Of a stretch of 64,000 nt of DNA, positions 43,423-54,324 are shown in pieces. The notes beneath the pieces are model-generated. The model made no database searches and had not been told where the DNA came from. It worked only from the letters and a program-made list of their open reading frames with translations. Source of the DNA: Bactericera cockerelli (Eukaryota; Arthropoda; Insecta; Hemiptera; Triozidae). Numbering within the stretch: the stretch's first letter is position 1; each line of letters opens with the position of its first letter. The stretch covers positions 2,429,053 to 2,493,052 of the forward strand of contig CM044964.1 in the NCBI GenBank assembly GCA_024516035.1, given 5' to 3'. The position numbers were made by a program, and so were the translations under genes.

Positions 43423-44274
43423 AATTGTACGTAAGTTTTGTTTCTTCTTGTAGTAAGCATTTGCGTGATGATTGTTAGAGACCTTTCACAATACATGACG
43501 AGCATATTATTTTCATTTAGGTATTATTATTTTCTTTATAATAATACTTATATAAAAAAACTATTACCTACACTGCAATCATTGTAATAATGTCTCGATA
43601 TATTTATATTGTTGTATTATATGTTGGTATGATTTGTATTATTATTTTATTATTATTATTTCATTTTATTCCTCATATTACAATGGTATGTTACATTTTG
43701 AATCTATGGACTATGATCATAGCAAACATAGATAATTATTTGATTTGAGTCAAGAGAATGAGATAGAAATTTGCGAACAAGACGGCAGTTTTTAAGAAGA
43801 ACTGATTTCTTGATCTGGTGGACAAGGGAAGGTGGTAGTGCAATTTTCTTCGAGTGGATGTAGAAGCTTGGGTGAATCAGGCCATTGGTAGACATGACAA
43901 CTGGCCATTTTTTTATATTTATTATTATAAAATGAACATTTATTTTTGTCTTTACATTATTTGATACATTAGAAGGGACACAAATTCAGTCCTATTTTTT
44001 AATTTTGAAATCGTATGATCTACACAAGTAGGTCATATGAATCATGTGTTGAGAAAACTTCTGACTGGCTGACATGTTTGTAATATGATGGATTTCTGAA
44101 TGAGAAAATATTATTATTATCATTATGTTTGTAATAATATTTACTACTATATAGGTTTTTTGTATTTACAGATAAAATATAGATATTTCTTATACCTACT
44201 ACTCTGCGTGATATTAAAAGTACTGTATTGTATTGTACTCTAGTTTTAGAAATGGAAAAATAGAAAATTATGTC
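43423..44274. other. AT-rich intergenic sequence
   Basis: No gene or repeat recognised. Confidence 0.4.
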
Positions 44275-44410
44275 CATACAGGGTGTCCAGTTATTATTTT
44301 TAGAAATTTTTAGAATCAACTCCAAAGGAGACATTCTAAGATTTAATCTATCCTAGGTGATTTTTTGAGAAGTTAAAAAATAATAGAAAAAAATGGAGAA
44401 AAAAAAATCG

Positions 44411-44441
<31 letters not shown>

Positions 44442-45058
44442 CCTGAAAAATGAGAATGAAAACTTGAACTTGATGAACTTTAACGGTGCAGGGGTAGTCA
44501 AGTGGTTAACGCGCTAGTCTGATAATCTAGGTAGCGTTGGGATTTGTTGGTTCAAATCCCACCCAGTGCACGAATTTTTCCTCATTAATTTGAGTGTGTG
44601 AGCACATAATAATAGGACTCTGAGGGTCAGGTGGTAGAAAATGATTGAAGCATTAACTTCGCCTGGTGGTTACCTTCTACTAGAGTGTTATTATTATTAT
44701 TAAAAAGAAATGAAAATGATTCCCTAGTATTATGTATAATGATAAGGAAGTAAATTACCCAAGTAAATAGCTATTATCTACATTACATTATATAACTGGG
44801 GGTCTTTTTTAAAAGAAATTCCTATGTGCTGCGTCCATTATTTAGAACTATTGCACCCCATTCAGCTCACTCTTCACTTTCAAAAACGTCTGGTACACTA
44901 AAAAGTTTAGCTAAAAAGAGTTTGGGTTTTTGTTATCCTACATATTGCACCTATTTGCATTCACAACTGAGTTATTATTCTCGGTGGCATTTTCCGACAA
45001 AATGATGTGAGATTATTTTAGACTAATATTCTATACAAAAATCTTGGCCACCCTGTAT
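44275..45058. mobile_element. possible DNA element with CAGGGTG ends
   Basis: Left end ATACAGGGTGTCCAGTTA and right end GGCCACCCTGTATAT are inverted over about 11 bp. A poly-A run and a family-A SINE lie inside. The pairing is suggestive only, since this end motif is common in the window. Confidence 0.4.
44490..44705 (+). repeat. tRNA-derived SINE, family A
   Basis: GTGCAGGGGTAGTCAAGTGG, GGTTCAAATCCCACCCAGTG, AATAATAGGACTCTGAGG, and TATTATTATTA tail. Confidence 0.88.
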
Positions 45059-45377
45059 ATTTCTGTACTTCATGTTTTACTCTTTAAATGTAAATAGGTT
45101 TATGTAGGTCTTTCTATTGCATAAAGAATTTTTTCTAGGTACCTATTACATTGTTCTCTATGCGCTTGCATTAATGCGATTTTTTTTTTTGCAAATGCAT
45201 ACATAATACTTTATGCAACCGATTTAAATAAATACAAAGGATGCTTATACACTGTATAAGTGTATATACAGCTTATATACTGAGTAAATATTTTATGTTT
45301 TTTTTATGATTATAAATTATATCGCATGAAATATGTTCCAGACATCGTTCAATATCCGTGAGACAAAGTAGACAAAG

Positions 45378-45590
45378 AAGTGCACTGGTAGTCAAGTGGT
45401 TAACGTCCTGGTCTGGTAGTTCAGGTAGCGTAGGGATCCGTTGGTTCGAATCCCACCGTGTGCATGGATTTTTTTCATTAATTTGAGTTTGTGACCACAT
45501 AATAATAAGACTCTGGGGTTAGGTATTTTGAGCATTAACCTCGCCTGGTGGTTACCTTCCACTAAAGAGTGTTATTATTATTATTAACCT
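45378..45590 (+). repeat. tRNA-derived SINE, family A
   Basis: GTGCACTGGTAGTCAAGTGG, GGTTCGAATCCCACCGTG, and CCTTCCACTAAAGAGTGTTA then TTA repeats. It lies about 70 bp beyond the poly-A signal of the host gene. Confidence 0.88.
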
Positions 45591-45659
45591 AAGTGTCATA
45601 CTACCAAAAAAAAAAAAAAAAAAACTCGAGCGTTTTATTAATTATGAAACAGCGAAAAC

Positions 45660-45665
45660 TTTATT
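45660..45665 (-). terminator. polyadenylation signal of the 45883-48666 gene
   Basis: AATAAA on the minus strand, about 220 nt after the stop codon. Plausible 3' end of the transcript. Confidence 0.55.
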
Positions 45666-45882
45666 GTGAAAAATAAAAGAAATGACATTTTAAAAAGAAA
45701 AACAAATTATATTGACTTAAATTAAAAAAAAAGTAATAAAAATAATTATAGAAAATCTTATAAGGGCAAATCTTTATGAGTAAAGCTATCAAGCCCAGAA
45801 CCGTTAGTACTTTCTATACCTTATAACTAATAGTACAATTAGTACACATTGATTTGCCAGTAGTAAATATTTCTTATAGGAT

Positions 45883-48666
45883 CTAGACAGCCTCGTCTGT
45901 AACGTCGCCTTCAGCAGTAACATTTCCTGCAGGGTCTTCAACAGCAGCCGTTCCACTATAATCCCGATCATCAACCTCTTCCACACTATCACTACCAGTA
46001 TCATAGGCAGCATCAGAGTCTGCAACAGTACCATTTTGGGCAGCACTATTTGCATTCTCAGTTAAACCATCATCGACTTCGCTGTCGTCAAGGAAGTCAC
46101 CATCATCCTCATCTTCAACAGTATAGTGTTCATGTTTACTGCCATCGTCATCGCTATCGTTTCCGCCATCAATATAGTCGCTCACTCGCGCACGTCCGTA
46201 CTTGGCGTAGTATCTCTCGTCAATGTTGTGTAGGATTTGCTCGGAAAGGCGTTGCCACTCCGCCAGATGGGGCTTGATATACATGGTCATGAAGAACTCC
46301 TGGCTCATGAACTTCTGCTGAATCGCACGGTGCGCCATTTGGTCTGCCCCGAAAAAGATAGCCATGGCGTATTTCTGTAAGAGATTATGGACTGTGTTAT
46401 TATTTTACACATTATCATGGATTGTCCTTTGACATCCCATCATGGTAATTTTGATGACTTTTTCAAAAGGATCTGAAGTAGCTCTATAGAATTTGTTAAA
46501 AATCTCACTGTTTCAGTCTAGGCTTTTTTATCTCTTTGTCACTTATTTAATTTTCTCTGTTGTCATGTTATTACTATTGTTTCCCCTTCTCTATATTGTA
46601 CTAATTTATTTTGTAAAATAAAACAGTCATACGCTAAAGAAATATTTTTTCTAATAAAAGGTAATGCAGAGAAAAGAGGCAAAGATTGCCTAAGGCATTA
46701 ACTTTGCCTCGGATTACAAAAAAAACTCCTCTTAAACCATTTCATTTTGTTTTATTAACCTTTCTCTGTCTCTGGTATCGCATGGATGTAAAGGTACAGT
46801 GCCCTGAAGTGATGCGAAAGCGGTTCCGAGGCACAACTACATTTTTTATTTTAATTTCTTTATTACGTATACAAGGTCCGCCAAACAAAAGGAGCCATTC
46901 GAAATATCTAGAGAACTGATTAAAAACTTAAAAATGCTACAACACGTGTACCATTATATTTTCTACTAGTTTGATTTTTTATCATTACCAGGGGCAGTCC
47001 CAGGGGGGGGGGGGGGGGTCGACTTTTGAATCTTAAATAGAACCACCCTGTTTGTAATACATTTCTGAAATAGTTTCTGAAATATTTTAAAGCAAGTTTG
47101 AGATTTTTAATAAAAAAAGGACTAGAGATATCCTACATTCCATTTCAAAGTTTTCAGTCATTTTTTTAAGGAGTTAATTTTCTTTTCAGAACTTCTTTTC
47201 AGAAATGTATTACAGAAATGTACCCCCCTGAAGCCGCCCCTGGTAATGATAAAAAATCAAAACCTAGTAAAAAATCTAGTTGAAAGAGAATACCGTTGGC
47301 ATTAGCACCGCCCTTGATCAAGTTTTGTTTTATTTCAATTTCTATGTAAATATTCTATGTACCTACTTTATTGTAAATAAAACTGGATCCAACATGTTTA
47401 ATAATAGACAAGGTTTCCTCGATATAATGGTACACTTATTATAGCAATTTATTTATTAATTTTAATCGGGTCTCTAGATATTTCGGGTGGCTCCTGTCTT
47501 TGATGGACCTGTGTATCTATGTGCGATCAACCATTGTGAGAACTTCGACTTTTTCTAAGCCATTGAACAAACCCTTGGGAAACTGCAAGCTAGCCTGGCT
47601 TGTTAGGGTTGACTAGTCCGTTATCTATTTATAGTCCCCTAGCGAGATTCTGGTCTCCTCCCTGTTTAGCCCACGGCCATTTTCAATAAGCATGCCACAG
47701 TCCTGGATATGGCTCACACACCTGAACACTTTAAAGAGGCACTAAAAGTACTGCTATATAATTCTTAGTTTCTATTTCTCTCACTTTTTGTCAATATTTT
47801 ATGTTTCTTGTACTTTACCTAGCATTAATTTTAACCTACCATGTATAACCCTTACTCACAAAAGAAGAGATTCTAATCTCTTAGTGCGAGTAGAAGGTTC
47901 GAAACCCAGCCGGGACATGACAAGTTATCCTCCCATTTGGTATTTTTACCACATAATAATACGTCTTGGGTTTACTGCTGGAATAATGGGACTTTAGTAG
48001 TCTTAATCGAGCAGTATAAATAAGGCAATATTATTATTATTGCTTTTGTTACTGTCCATCAAGACGTTTAAACAATAAAAATATTAATAACTAGCGGGCT
48101 GTCGCCCGCTTTGCGGGCCGAGGCATGGCCGTGAAAGCAAAAAATCCTTTTTCGCCAATGGCAGGTGTTGTAGTGGGAATTTCGAAAAATCCCGTCTTAT
48201 TGCACATCTAGACTATAAGACAAAGCTACCTACCAAATTTCAGCTTCCTAGGACTTACGGTTTGGGCTGTAGAGCGATGATCAGTCAGTCAGTGACTTTG
48301 ACATTTATAAATTAAGATAAAAAAAAATGAGAGTGTCTGGACTTACGTTCCCTCGTACTTGTGCCAGCTCGTTGAAGTGCGTGGCAACATACAGGGTCTC
48401 TCCTTTCTCGTCTACATCCGCGTGGCCCACCGTGTACATGCGCTCTTGTCCTCGAGGGTTGAGCCGGCCGATGAAGTAGGCTAAACGCGTGAAGTCGGGA
48501 TTGTACTTGATGAATTGTACCTTGTTCATGCCCATGAGAAGCATGCGGTTCCTCGTCTGAATAACCGAGCAGAGAGGTTTTCCAACGTAGATCACCTCGG
48601 GCTTATCCTCGCTGACTTGGATGTACTTTTTCGCGTCGCCAATGAGGTCGTACGTCCCTTTAGGAA
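45883..48666 (-). CDS. last two coding exons of a host gene, unknown family
   Basis: The only convincing cellular gene. The upstream exon is 48666-48347 (320 bp). Its acceptor reads TTTTTCAG and the preceding intron is in phase 1. The donor is AAC then GTAAGT. The terminal exon is 46374-45883, acceptor TTACAG, joined in phase 0 to continue as ...QVRGN-KYAMAIFFGADQ... and ending at a TAA stop. Together about 269 residues are visible. The first exon gives a compact beta-rich-looking sequence (YIQVSEDKPEVIYVGKPLCS, TRLAYFIGRLNPRGQERMYT). The second begins with a helical stretch (HRAIQQKFMSQEFFMTMYIK) and, after about residue 60, becomes a low-complexity acidic Asp/Glu/Ser/Thr tail, probably disordered. 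I do not recognise a named family and assign no function. The 5' exons must lie beyond 48667; none was seen, and a palindrome, a gap and duplicated sequence follow. Non-repetitive coding composition and matched splice phases make it likely real. Confidence 0.8.
46868..47518. mobile_element. fold-back element with nested palindrome
   Basis: Outer arms: 46870-46958 (CAAAAGGAGCCATTCGAAAT, CTAGAGA) against 47420-47516 (TCTCTAGATATTTCGGGTGG, CTCCTG). Inner arms: 46968-47005 (GATTTTTTATCATTACCAGG) against 47225-47275 (CCTGGTAATGATAAAAAATC), with AATACATTTCTGAAA-type arms further in. A run of about 17 Gs sits at the inner arm. No coding frame. Confidence 0.75.
47600..47690 (-). repeat. relic of a 38-bp unit
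   Basis: TTTATAGTCCCCTAGCGAG then ATTCTGGTCTCCTCCCTG is about one and a half diverged units without the 3' domain. Confidence 0.6.
47895..48040 (+). repeat. SINE family C, 5'-truncated
   Basis: GGTTCGAAACCCAGCCGGGA, CCACATAATAATACGTCTTG, GCAGTATAAATAAGGC and ATTATTATT. Confidence 0.82.
48085..48305 (-). mobile_element. small Helitron-like / mini-me-like repeat
   Basis: Reverse copy of 22958-23205: plus strand starts ACTAGCGGGCTGTCGCCCGC and ends with CAGTCAGTCAGTGACTTTGA. The CTGA block is only about 3 units here against about 8 there. Confidence 0.65.
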
Positions 48667-48712
48667 CTGAAAAATGAATGGAAATTTTCTTTTTAAACAA
48701 AACTTTAATTCA

Positions 48713-48908
48713 ATATTGCACTATGCAGTTATGTTCAATTGCACTATGCAGTTATCTGCAATTGCACTATGCAGTTATCTTCAATTGCTCTACGCAGTTA
48801 TCTTCAATTGCACTATGCAGTTATCTTCAATTGCCCTATGTAGTTATCTTCAATTGTTCTACGCAGTTATCTTCAATTGCACTATGCAGTTATCTTCAAT
48901 TACACTAT
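48713..48908. repeat. 23-bp minisatellite, about 8 units
   Basis: CAATTGCACTATGCAGTTAT plus CTT, about 8 units with a few changes. It lies in the intron just upstream (gene sense) of the 48666 exon acceptor. Confidence 0.93.
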
Positions 48909-48935
48909 TATTATGCAGGAGATAATAGACATATA

Positions 48936-50535
48936 CAGGGTGTCCCACCAAACTTGGACACCTCAAATTACTCGGCCCCTGAAAGAGTTTTTGAAAAATA
49001 AAAAATCCTAGGGTACATGGTCTAATTATGCGGTTTCAGTCATGAAATTATTTTTATACAAGGTGGTTCAAAAGTCAGAAATTGAGGTGTCAACTTTCGA
49101 TTTTTAAATGGATCAACCTGAGTTTTATTTGATAATTTTACTTCTAAATGGTTCCTGAGTACTTTTTTAAACAAAAATTTTACATACAGGGTGGTTTTTT
49201 TTCGACCAATTTTTTTTCTAAATCTCGAATAACTCAAGTTTGTTTAATTTTTTCGATAACAAGAATAGAAAGTGTTTGTGTAATGAAAACACGCACTTTC
49301 AATTGGCATCAATTTTTTTTTATACAGGGTGGTTCACAAGTGAAATAATGACTTGATTTTTTTTAAAACTGAGTTTTTTTAATTTTTTATTTGGGATTAA
49401 TAATTCTAACCTAATTTTACACATTTTTTGTTAGTCATATCGAAAAACAAAACTAAAGTGTTGTACAGGGTGAGACATAATTTTTTTGTAACACCCTGTA
49501 TATGCGCAGTCAAAGAGACATAAAATTAAATAGAAAGACTAAATGTGCAAGAAAAACTTCGATTTTTAATTATATAAAAAAGTTATGGTGTTTTAACTAA
49601 TATTGTCACATGGAACACCCTGTAGATATTTTCTTAAAACATCATATGGGTAGTCGAAATTGTCTAAAATTCAACGAGGAATCCAAATGTGAAAGAAAAA
49701 AATGAATTCAAAAAGCCATTTTCAATTTTGTGTCTACACCTACCTACTTTTTAATTCTAGTTTTAAAATCATTCAGTGTGTACACCAAATTGAAAATGGC
49801 TTCAAAATTCGTGTTTTTTACTTGTTTTTCCCCACGATTCGAAGTCTTCGTTGAATTTTATACAACCTCGAGTACCCACATGATAGTTTAACAGAATATC
49901 TACAGGGTGGTCCATGCGACAATATTAGTTAAAACACCATAACTTTTTGATATCATTAAAAATCGAAGTTTTTCTTGCACATTTAGTCTTTCTATTTAAT
50001 TTTATGTCTCTTTGACTGCCCATATACAGGGTGTTACAAAAAAATTATGTCTCACCCTGTACAACACTTTAGTTTTGTTTTTCGATATGACTAACAAAAA
50101 ATGTGTAAAATTAGGTTAGAATTATTAATCCCAAATAAAAAATTAAAAAAACTCAGTTTTAAAAAAAATCAAGTCATTATTTCACTTGTGAACCAACCTG
50201 TATAAAAAAAAATTGATGCCAATTAAAAGTGCGTGTTTTCATTACACAAACACTTTCTATTCTTGTTATCGAAAAAATTAAACAAACTTGAGTTATTCGA
50301 GATTTAGAAAAAAAATTGGTCGAAAAAAAACCACCCTGTATGTAAAATTTTTGTTTGAAAAAGTACTTAGGAACCATTTGGAATTAAAATTATCAAATAA
50401 AATTCAGGTCGATCTATTTAAAAATCGAAAGTTGACACCTCAATTTCTGACTTTTGAACCACCTTGTATAAAAAAAATTTCATGACTGAAACCGCATAAT
50501 TAGACCATGTACCCTAGGATTTTTTATTTTTCAAA
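48936..50535. mobile_element. giant palindrome of CAGGGTG modules, running into gap
   Basis: The left arm 48936-49737 is repeated in reverse complement at about 49777-50535 with a spacer of about 40 bp. The left end is TATA then CAGGGTGTCCCACCAAACTT; the matching right end would fall in the N gap. Within each arm, CAGGGTGG-type or CACCCTGTA-type motifs recur about every 100-140 bp (49060, 49188, 49323, 49466, 49490, 49612). The arms differ at few positions. No protein was recognised: the two 66-residue frames at 49148-49348 (plus) and 50177-50377 (minus) are mirror copies. Confidence 0.9.
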
Positions 50536-50635
50536 NNNNNNNNNNNNNNNNNNNNNNNNNNNNNNNNNNNNNNNNNNNNNNNNNNNNNNNNNNNNNNNNN
50601 NNNNNNNNNNNNNNNNNNNNNNNNNNNNNNNNNNN
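50536..50635. other. assembly gap, 100 N
   Basis: Exactly 100 Ns, a common placeholder for unknown size. It interrupts the right arm of the palindrome; copy B begins immediately after it. Confidence 1.
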
Positions 50636-50679
50636 TCATCTAGGAGATTACGGAGTTGAGAGGTAAGATATAGTTATTC

Positions 50680-51785
50680 CACGTATACAGGCCGGGGGAC
50701 TATAAACAGGGAGTAGACCAGCAGTCTGGCTGGGGGACTATAAACAGGGGGTAGACCAGCAGTGTGGCTGGGGGACTATAAACAGGGGGTAGACCAGCAG
50801 TGTGGCTGGGGGACTATAAACAGGGGGTAGACCAGCAGTGTGGCTGGGGGACTATAAACAGGGGGTAGACCAGCAGTGTGGCTTGGGGACTATAAACAGG
50901 GGGTAGACCAGCAGTGTGGCTGGGGGACTATAAACGGGGGGTAGACCAGCAGTGTGGCTGGGGGACTATAAACAGGGGGTAGACCAGCAGTGTGACCTGG
51001 GGATTATAAACAGGGGTAGACCAGCAGTGTGGCTGGGGGACTAAAAACAGGGGGTAGACCAGCAGTGTGGCTGGGGGACTATAAACAGGGGGTAGACCAG
51101 CAGTGTGGCTGGGGGACTATAAACAGGGGGTAGACCAGCAGTGTGGCTGGGGGACTATAAACAGGGGGTAGACCAGCAGTGTGGCTGGGGGACTATAAAC
51201 AGGGGGTAGACCAGCAGTGTGGCTTGGGGACTATAAATAGGGGTAGACCAGCAGTGTGGCTGGGGGACTTAAACAGGGGGTAGACCAGCAGTGTGGCTGG
51301 GGGACTATAAACAGGGGGTAGACTAGCAGTGTGGCTGGGGGACTATAAATAGGGGGTAGACCAGCAGTGTGGCTGGGGGACTATAAACAGGTGGTAGACC
51401 AGCAGTGTGGCTTGGGGACTATAAACAGGGGGTAGACCAGCAGTGTGGCTGGGGGACTTAAACAGGGGGTAGACCAGCAGTCTGGCTGGGGGAATATAAA
51501 CAGGAGTAGAGATCAGCAGTCTGGCTGGGGACTATAAACAGGGGGTAGACCAGCAGTGTGGCTGGGGGACTATAAACAGGGGGTAGACCAGCAGTCTGGC
51601 TGGGGACTATAAACAGGGAGTAGACCAATAGTCTGGCTGGGGGACTATAAACAGGCAGTAGACCAGCATTGGCTCGGTTCTGGGGGCCCTTGTCAATTAT
51701 TTGCCTCCTTGTAAAGACAGTGGTAGAAGTTCTGAGTCATTCCGCCACTGTCTGGCTACTATCATTCACGATGACGCCACCCTAT
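50680..51785 (+). repeat. 38-bp-array element, about 25 units (copy B)
   Basis: About 25 units of 38 bp, many with a B-specific variant (GGGGGTAGACC, AGCAGTGTGG) that has been homogenised through the array. The conserved 3' domain follows at 51665-51785 (GGTTCTGGGGGCCCTTGTC, GATGACGCCACCCTATGATG). Confidence 0.95.
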
Positions 51786-51908
51786 GATGATGGTACATGT
51801 AGTTAGGAGAATAAGTAGCAGGAGTATAGAAAAAGTAGTGTTAGGAGGCAAAAGAGGAGGTTTTCTCTTAACTACCATAAGCTGACATGAAAATAATGAC
51901 TATTATAA

Positions 51909-52052
51909 CAGCCAGCGTCGATGGCGCGTTGAATGCACCGGTTCTCGTAGGATCACCGAAGTTTAGCAATGTCCAGCGAGGTGAAGACTTCGTGATGCTG
52001 GCATTCCGGCCCAATCCAAGCTGGGTGAGGTGTATGTGGATAGCAGGTCTGA
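51909..52052 (+). repeat. 5S-derived SINE, 3'-deleted (copy B)
   Basis: Same insertion as 28583 but cut after GATAGCAGGTCTG by the 163-bp deletion. Confidence 0.88.
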
Positions 52053-52582
52053 AACCATTAGCAGGGAGTTATCATTAAAAATAGGAGGTTTATGAGGGTA
52101 AATATGCTTAAAAGTAAAGTCTTGCATACTATATCTTAGGACGTAGAAAAGTAAGAAAATCAACAGACATTCGGTATTCAGACAGGGACAGAGTTTGCAG
52201 TTTGGTCAATTAAATGAGCTAAGTAATTTTACCAAGGTCTCTTGACGAATTTCTTACACGAAGTGTGTTTTTGTAGTTATAAATATAACTTGTTTTTGAT
52301 TATGTATTGAAAAATCTTTTCAACCATTCAAACATGTAGATTGATGAAAGGTTTAAAAAGTCTCCCATTTTTATGTACACACACACGAACACACACACAC
52401 AACAACACACAGAGTACATTTTTTTTTTAAATAAGTTTATTTTTAAATTGATTTTCTAATAATGTGCATAATTTTCTTTGTTTTCAGGTAATACAAGCTC
52501 CTCTTTCTCATCCAATTCACTATACTCAAAAAAGTAGCTCATATTGGTAAGTTCAGCCTCAAGTGTTTGGAAAGAACAAAAG
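52053..52582. other. AT-rich intergenic sequence (copy B)
   Basis: Counterpart of 28888-29447. No gene. Confidence 0.5.
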
Positions 52583-52672
52583 TTTTTTTCGAAAAGTCTG
52601 CTCCAACGGGGATCGAACTCGGGATCCCTGCACTACGGGCAGTAGTCACAACCGTTACGCCACGGAGGCTTT
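52583..52672 (-). repeat. SINE family B head (copy B)
   Basis: Counterpart of 29448-29545: complement of box B, ACGGGGATCGAACTCGGG, and of head CGCCACGGAGGCT. Confidence 0.82.
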
Positions 52673-53689
52673 CCTACTTGAAATATAAAAACGAATAAAG
52701 GATACATACTTACTTTATAAATCTACACATCAGAACTCAATTTTCTGTATGAGGTATATTCAAGCGTGTGTGCTTCGGTATATTTTATTTATTTATTTAT
52801 TTTATTTTTAATTTAATTAATGTGATAATGAAATTTCAAGATCGCTCCCTGCCTCCCAAGGACAATTTTCATTTCCAAGCCGTCCCCGTGAATCAAAAAG
52901 GTCCCACTTAATACTAATAGTCCCAGTTAAGGGACAGTGAATTCATCCATCAAGTCCCGAAAAATATAGCTTTTTACCAACAGTGTTCATGAGAAATGTA
53001 CCCTTTTCTTTCAGAGAAGTTTTATTTATACTCTTTTTTTATAGAAAAAACTTTAGTTTATTGTCCCTACTCAAGTATTTCCGTCACATACATAGCCTTT
53101 CTCTCTCTTCTCTGTCTCTTTCTACCCTTACCTCTTCTTCCCTCTCTCTCTCACCACTCTCCATTCTCGTTTACTATCCACCCCTTCTTCTCTCCCAATC
53201 TCTTTCTCTCTCTCTTTTACTCTCTATTCTTTTTCACACTGTTCCTCTTCTTTTTCTCTCCCCATTTCTCTCTCTCTCTCATTCTCCTCCCCCCACTCTT
53301 CATTATTGTTCACACTCTCCCGATCTCTTTCTCTCTCCCCCCCCACTCTCTCTTCTCGTGCACACTCTCCCACCCCTCCCCATCTCTCCCAATCTCTCTC
53401 TCTTGATCTCCACGTCGTCATTTTATAACTTTCATATCTTCCTCTACAACAGAGAGCCGTACGTTTCGCTTTCTCACTTGATATTTTTCATATTTACTTA
53501 CGGGGTGCACCAGAAACGAGTCTTCTTTCTATCATAACATTGAACTCAGTATAAACAGAAAAGTGAGAAGTTGTACTAGATGTACATGAATATCAGAACA
53601 TACCTGGACAGCTGTTCCGAGCTTATTGGCTCTCATCAGCAGGTAATAGTATAGATAGAGGAAAAAAGAGATAGAGGAAAAGGGGAGAA
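52673..53689. other. intergenic sequence with CT tract (copy B)
   Basis: CT-rich 53095-53405. The 184-residue frame over it differs from its copy-A counterpart by frameshifting indels, which argues against coding. Confidence 0.55.
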
Positions 53690-53775
53690 GTTCGTCTGGT
53701 AATCCAGAAGTTGCTAGTTCGAAACCCAGCCAGGACGAGACAAATCGTCCTCTTACTTGGTATTTTGACCATATA
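53690..53775 (+). repeat. SINE family C-like head fragment (copy B)
   Basis: Counterpart of 30850-30945: GTCTGGTAATCCAGAAGTTG. Confidence 0.65.
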
Positions 53776-53858
53776 GGAGAGAGAAAAAAGTAAAATTTAT
53801 TCACAAACAACTGACATCGCTAAGACACAGAACTCTTGTTACTTGTGTTTTGAAGTAT

Positions 53859-54324
53859 TGTCATAGGGACAGTAACACTGCCATCCGCGAATAACATCAG
53901 TGTAAGAAATTCCATAGGCTTCAGATAAAGACTATGGAAGATAACAGTGACACCTTGCCAAAACATGACACATGAACCACTTAATCTGAAGATAACTCAT
54001 ATGATCTGATAATACAATAATCAGATCATAGGAGCAAGTCTATCAAGGAATGTGGAATGTACCATCGATAAACACTCGTATATAAACCTAAGAAAAGAGG
54101 GACAAGTCAGTTAGTACTCCCGAGTCACACCATCACTCTCAGGAGTCTCGCTCATCGATCTCTAGTGAACACCTCTCGACGTCAGCCCGCCCCTGGTCGC
54201 CCTCTCTCACAAGTTCAGTCGAAACAAAGCCTATTGCGTCTACCCATTATTCCGATTACAGAACCCAGGACCTGTAATTTGTCTGTAATTTGTTGATCCG
54301 TCAGCGAGTCCTTCAAGAGTTTAA
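53859..54324 (+). mobile_element. possible solo LTR, absent from copy A
   Basis: A 466-bp insertion starting TGTCATAGGGACAG relative to copy A near 31025. It contains a TATA-like TATATAAACC (about 54079), a downstream GTCAGTTAGTACTCCCGAGT typical of an LTR transcription start region, and a perfect 10-bp stem hairpin at 54001-54029. Only TAT is repeated at the borders, shorter than the usual 4-6-bp TSD, and the 3' end lacks CA, so the LTR assignment is tentative. Confidence 0.5.

Larger units (their letters stand above)
46375..48346 (-). other. intron of the host gene, filled with repeats
   Basis: A 1,972-bp intron with GT-AG borders. It holds a fold-back element (46868-47518), a relic of the 38-bp-array element (about 47600-47690), a SINE C tail (47895-48040) and a Helitron-like repeat (48085-48305). 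Confidence 0.75.

Noticed and set aside
48713..48908. Coding tandem-repeat protein over the 23-bp minisatellite
   Set aside because: The unit is not a multiple of three, so frames cycle; no start, splice or homologue evidence.
49148..49348. 66-residue frame matched by 50177-50377 on the other strand
   Set aside because: The two are the arms of the palindrome; the identity is structural and not due to protein conservation.
50690..51660. CRISPR-like array
   Set aside because: Units are contiguous 38-bp tandem repeats without unique spacers, in a eukaryotic context.
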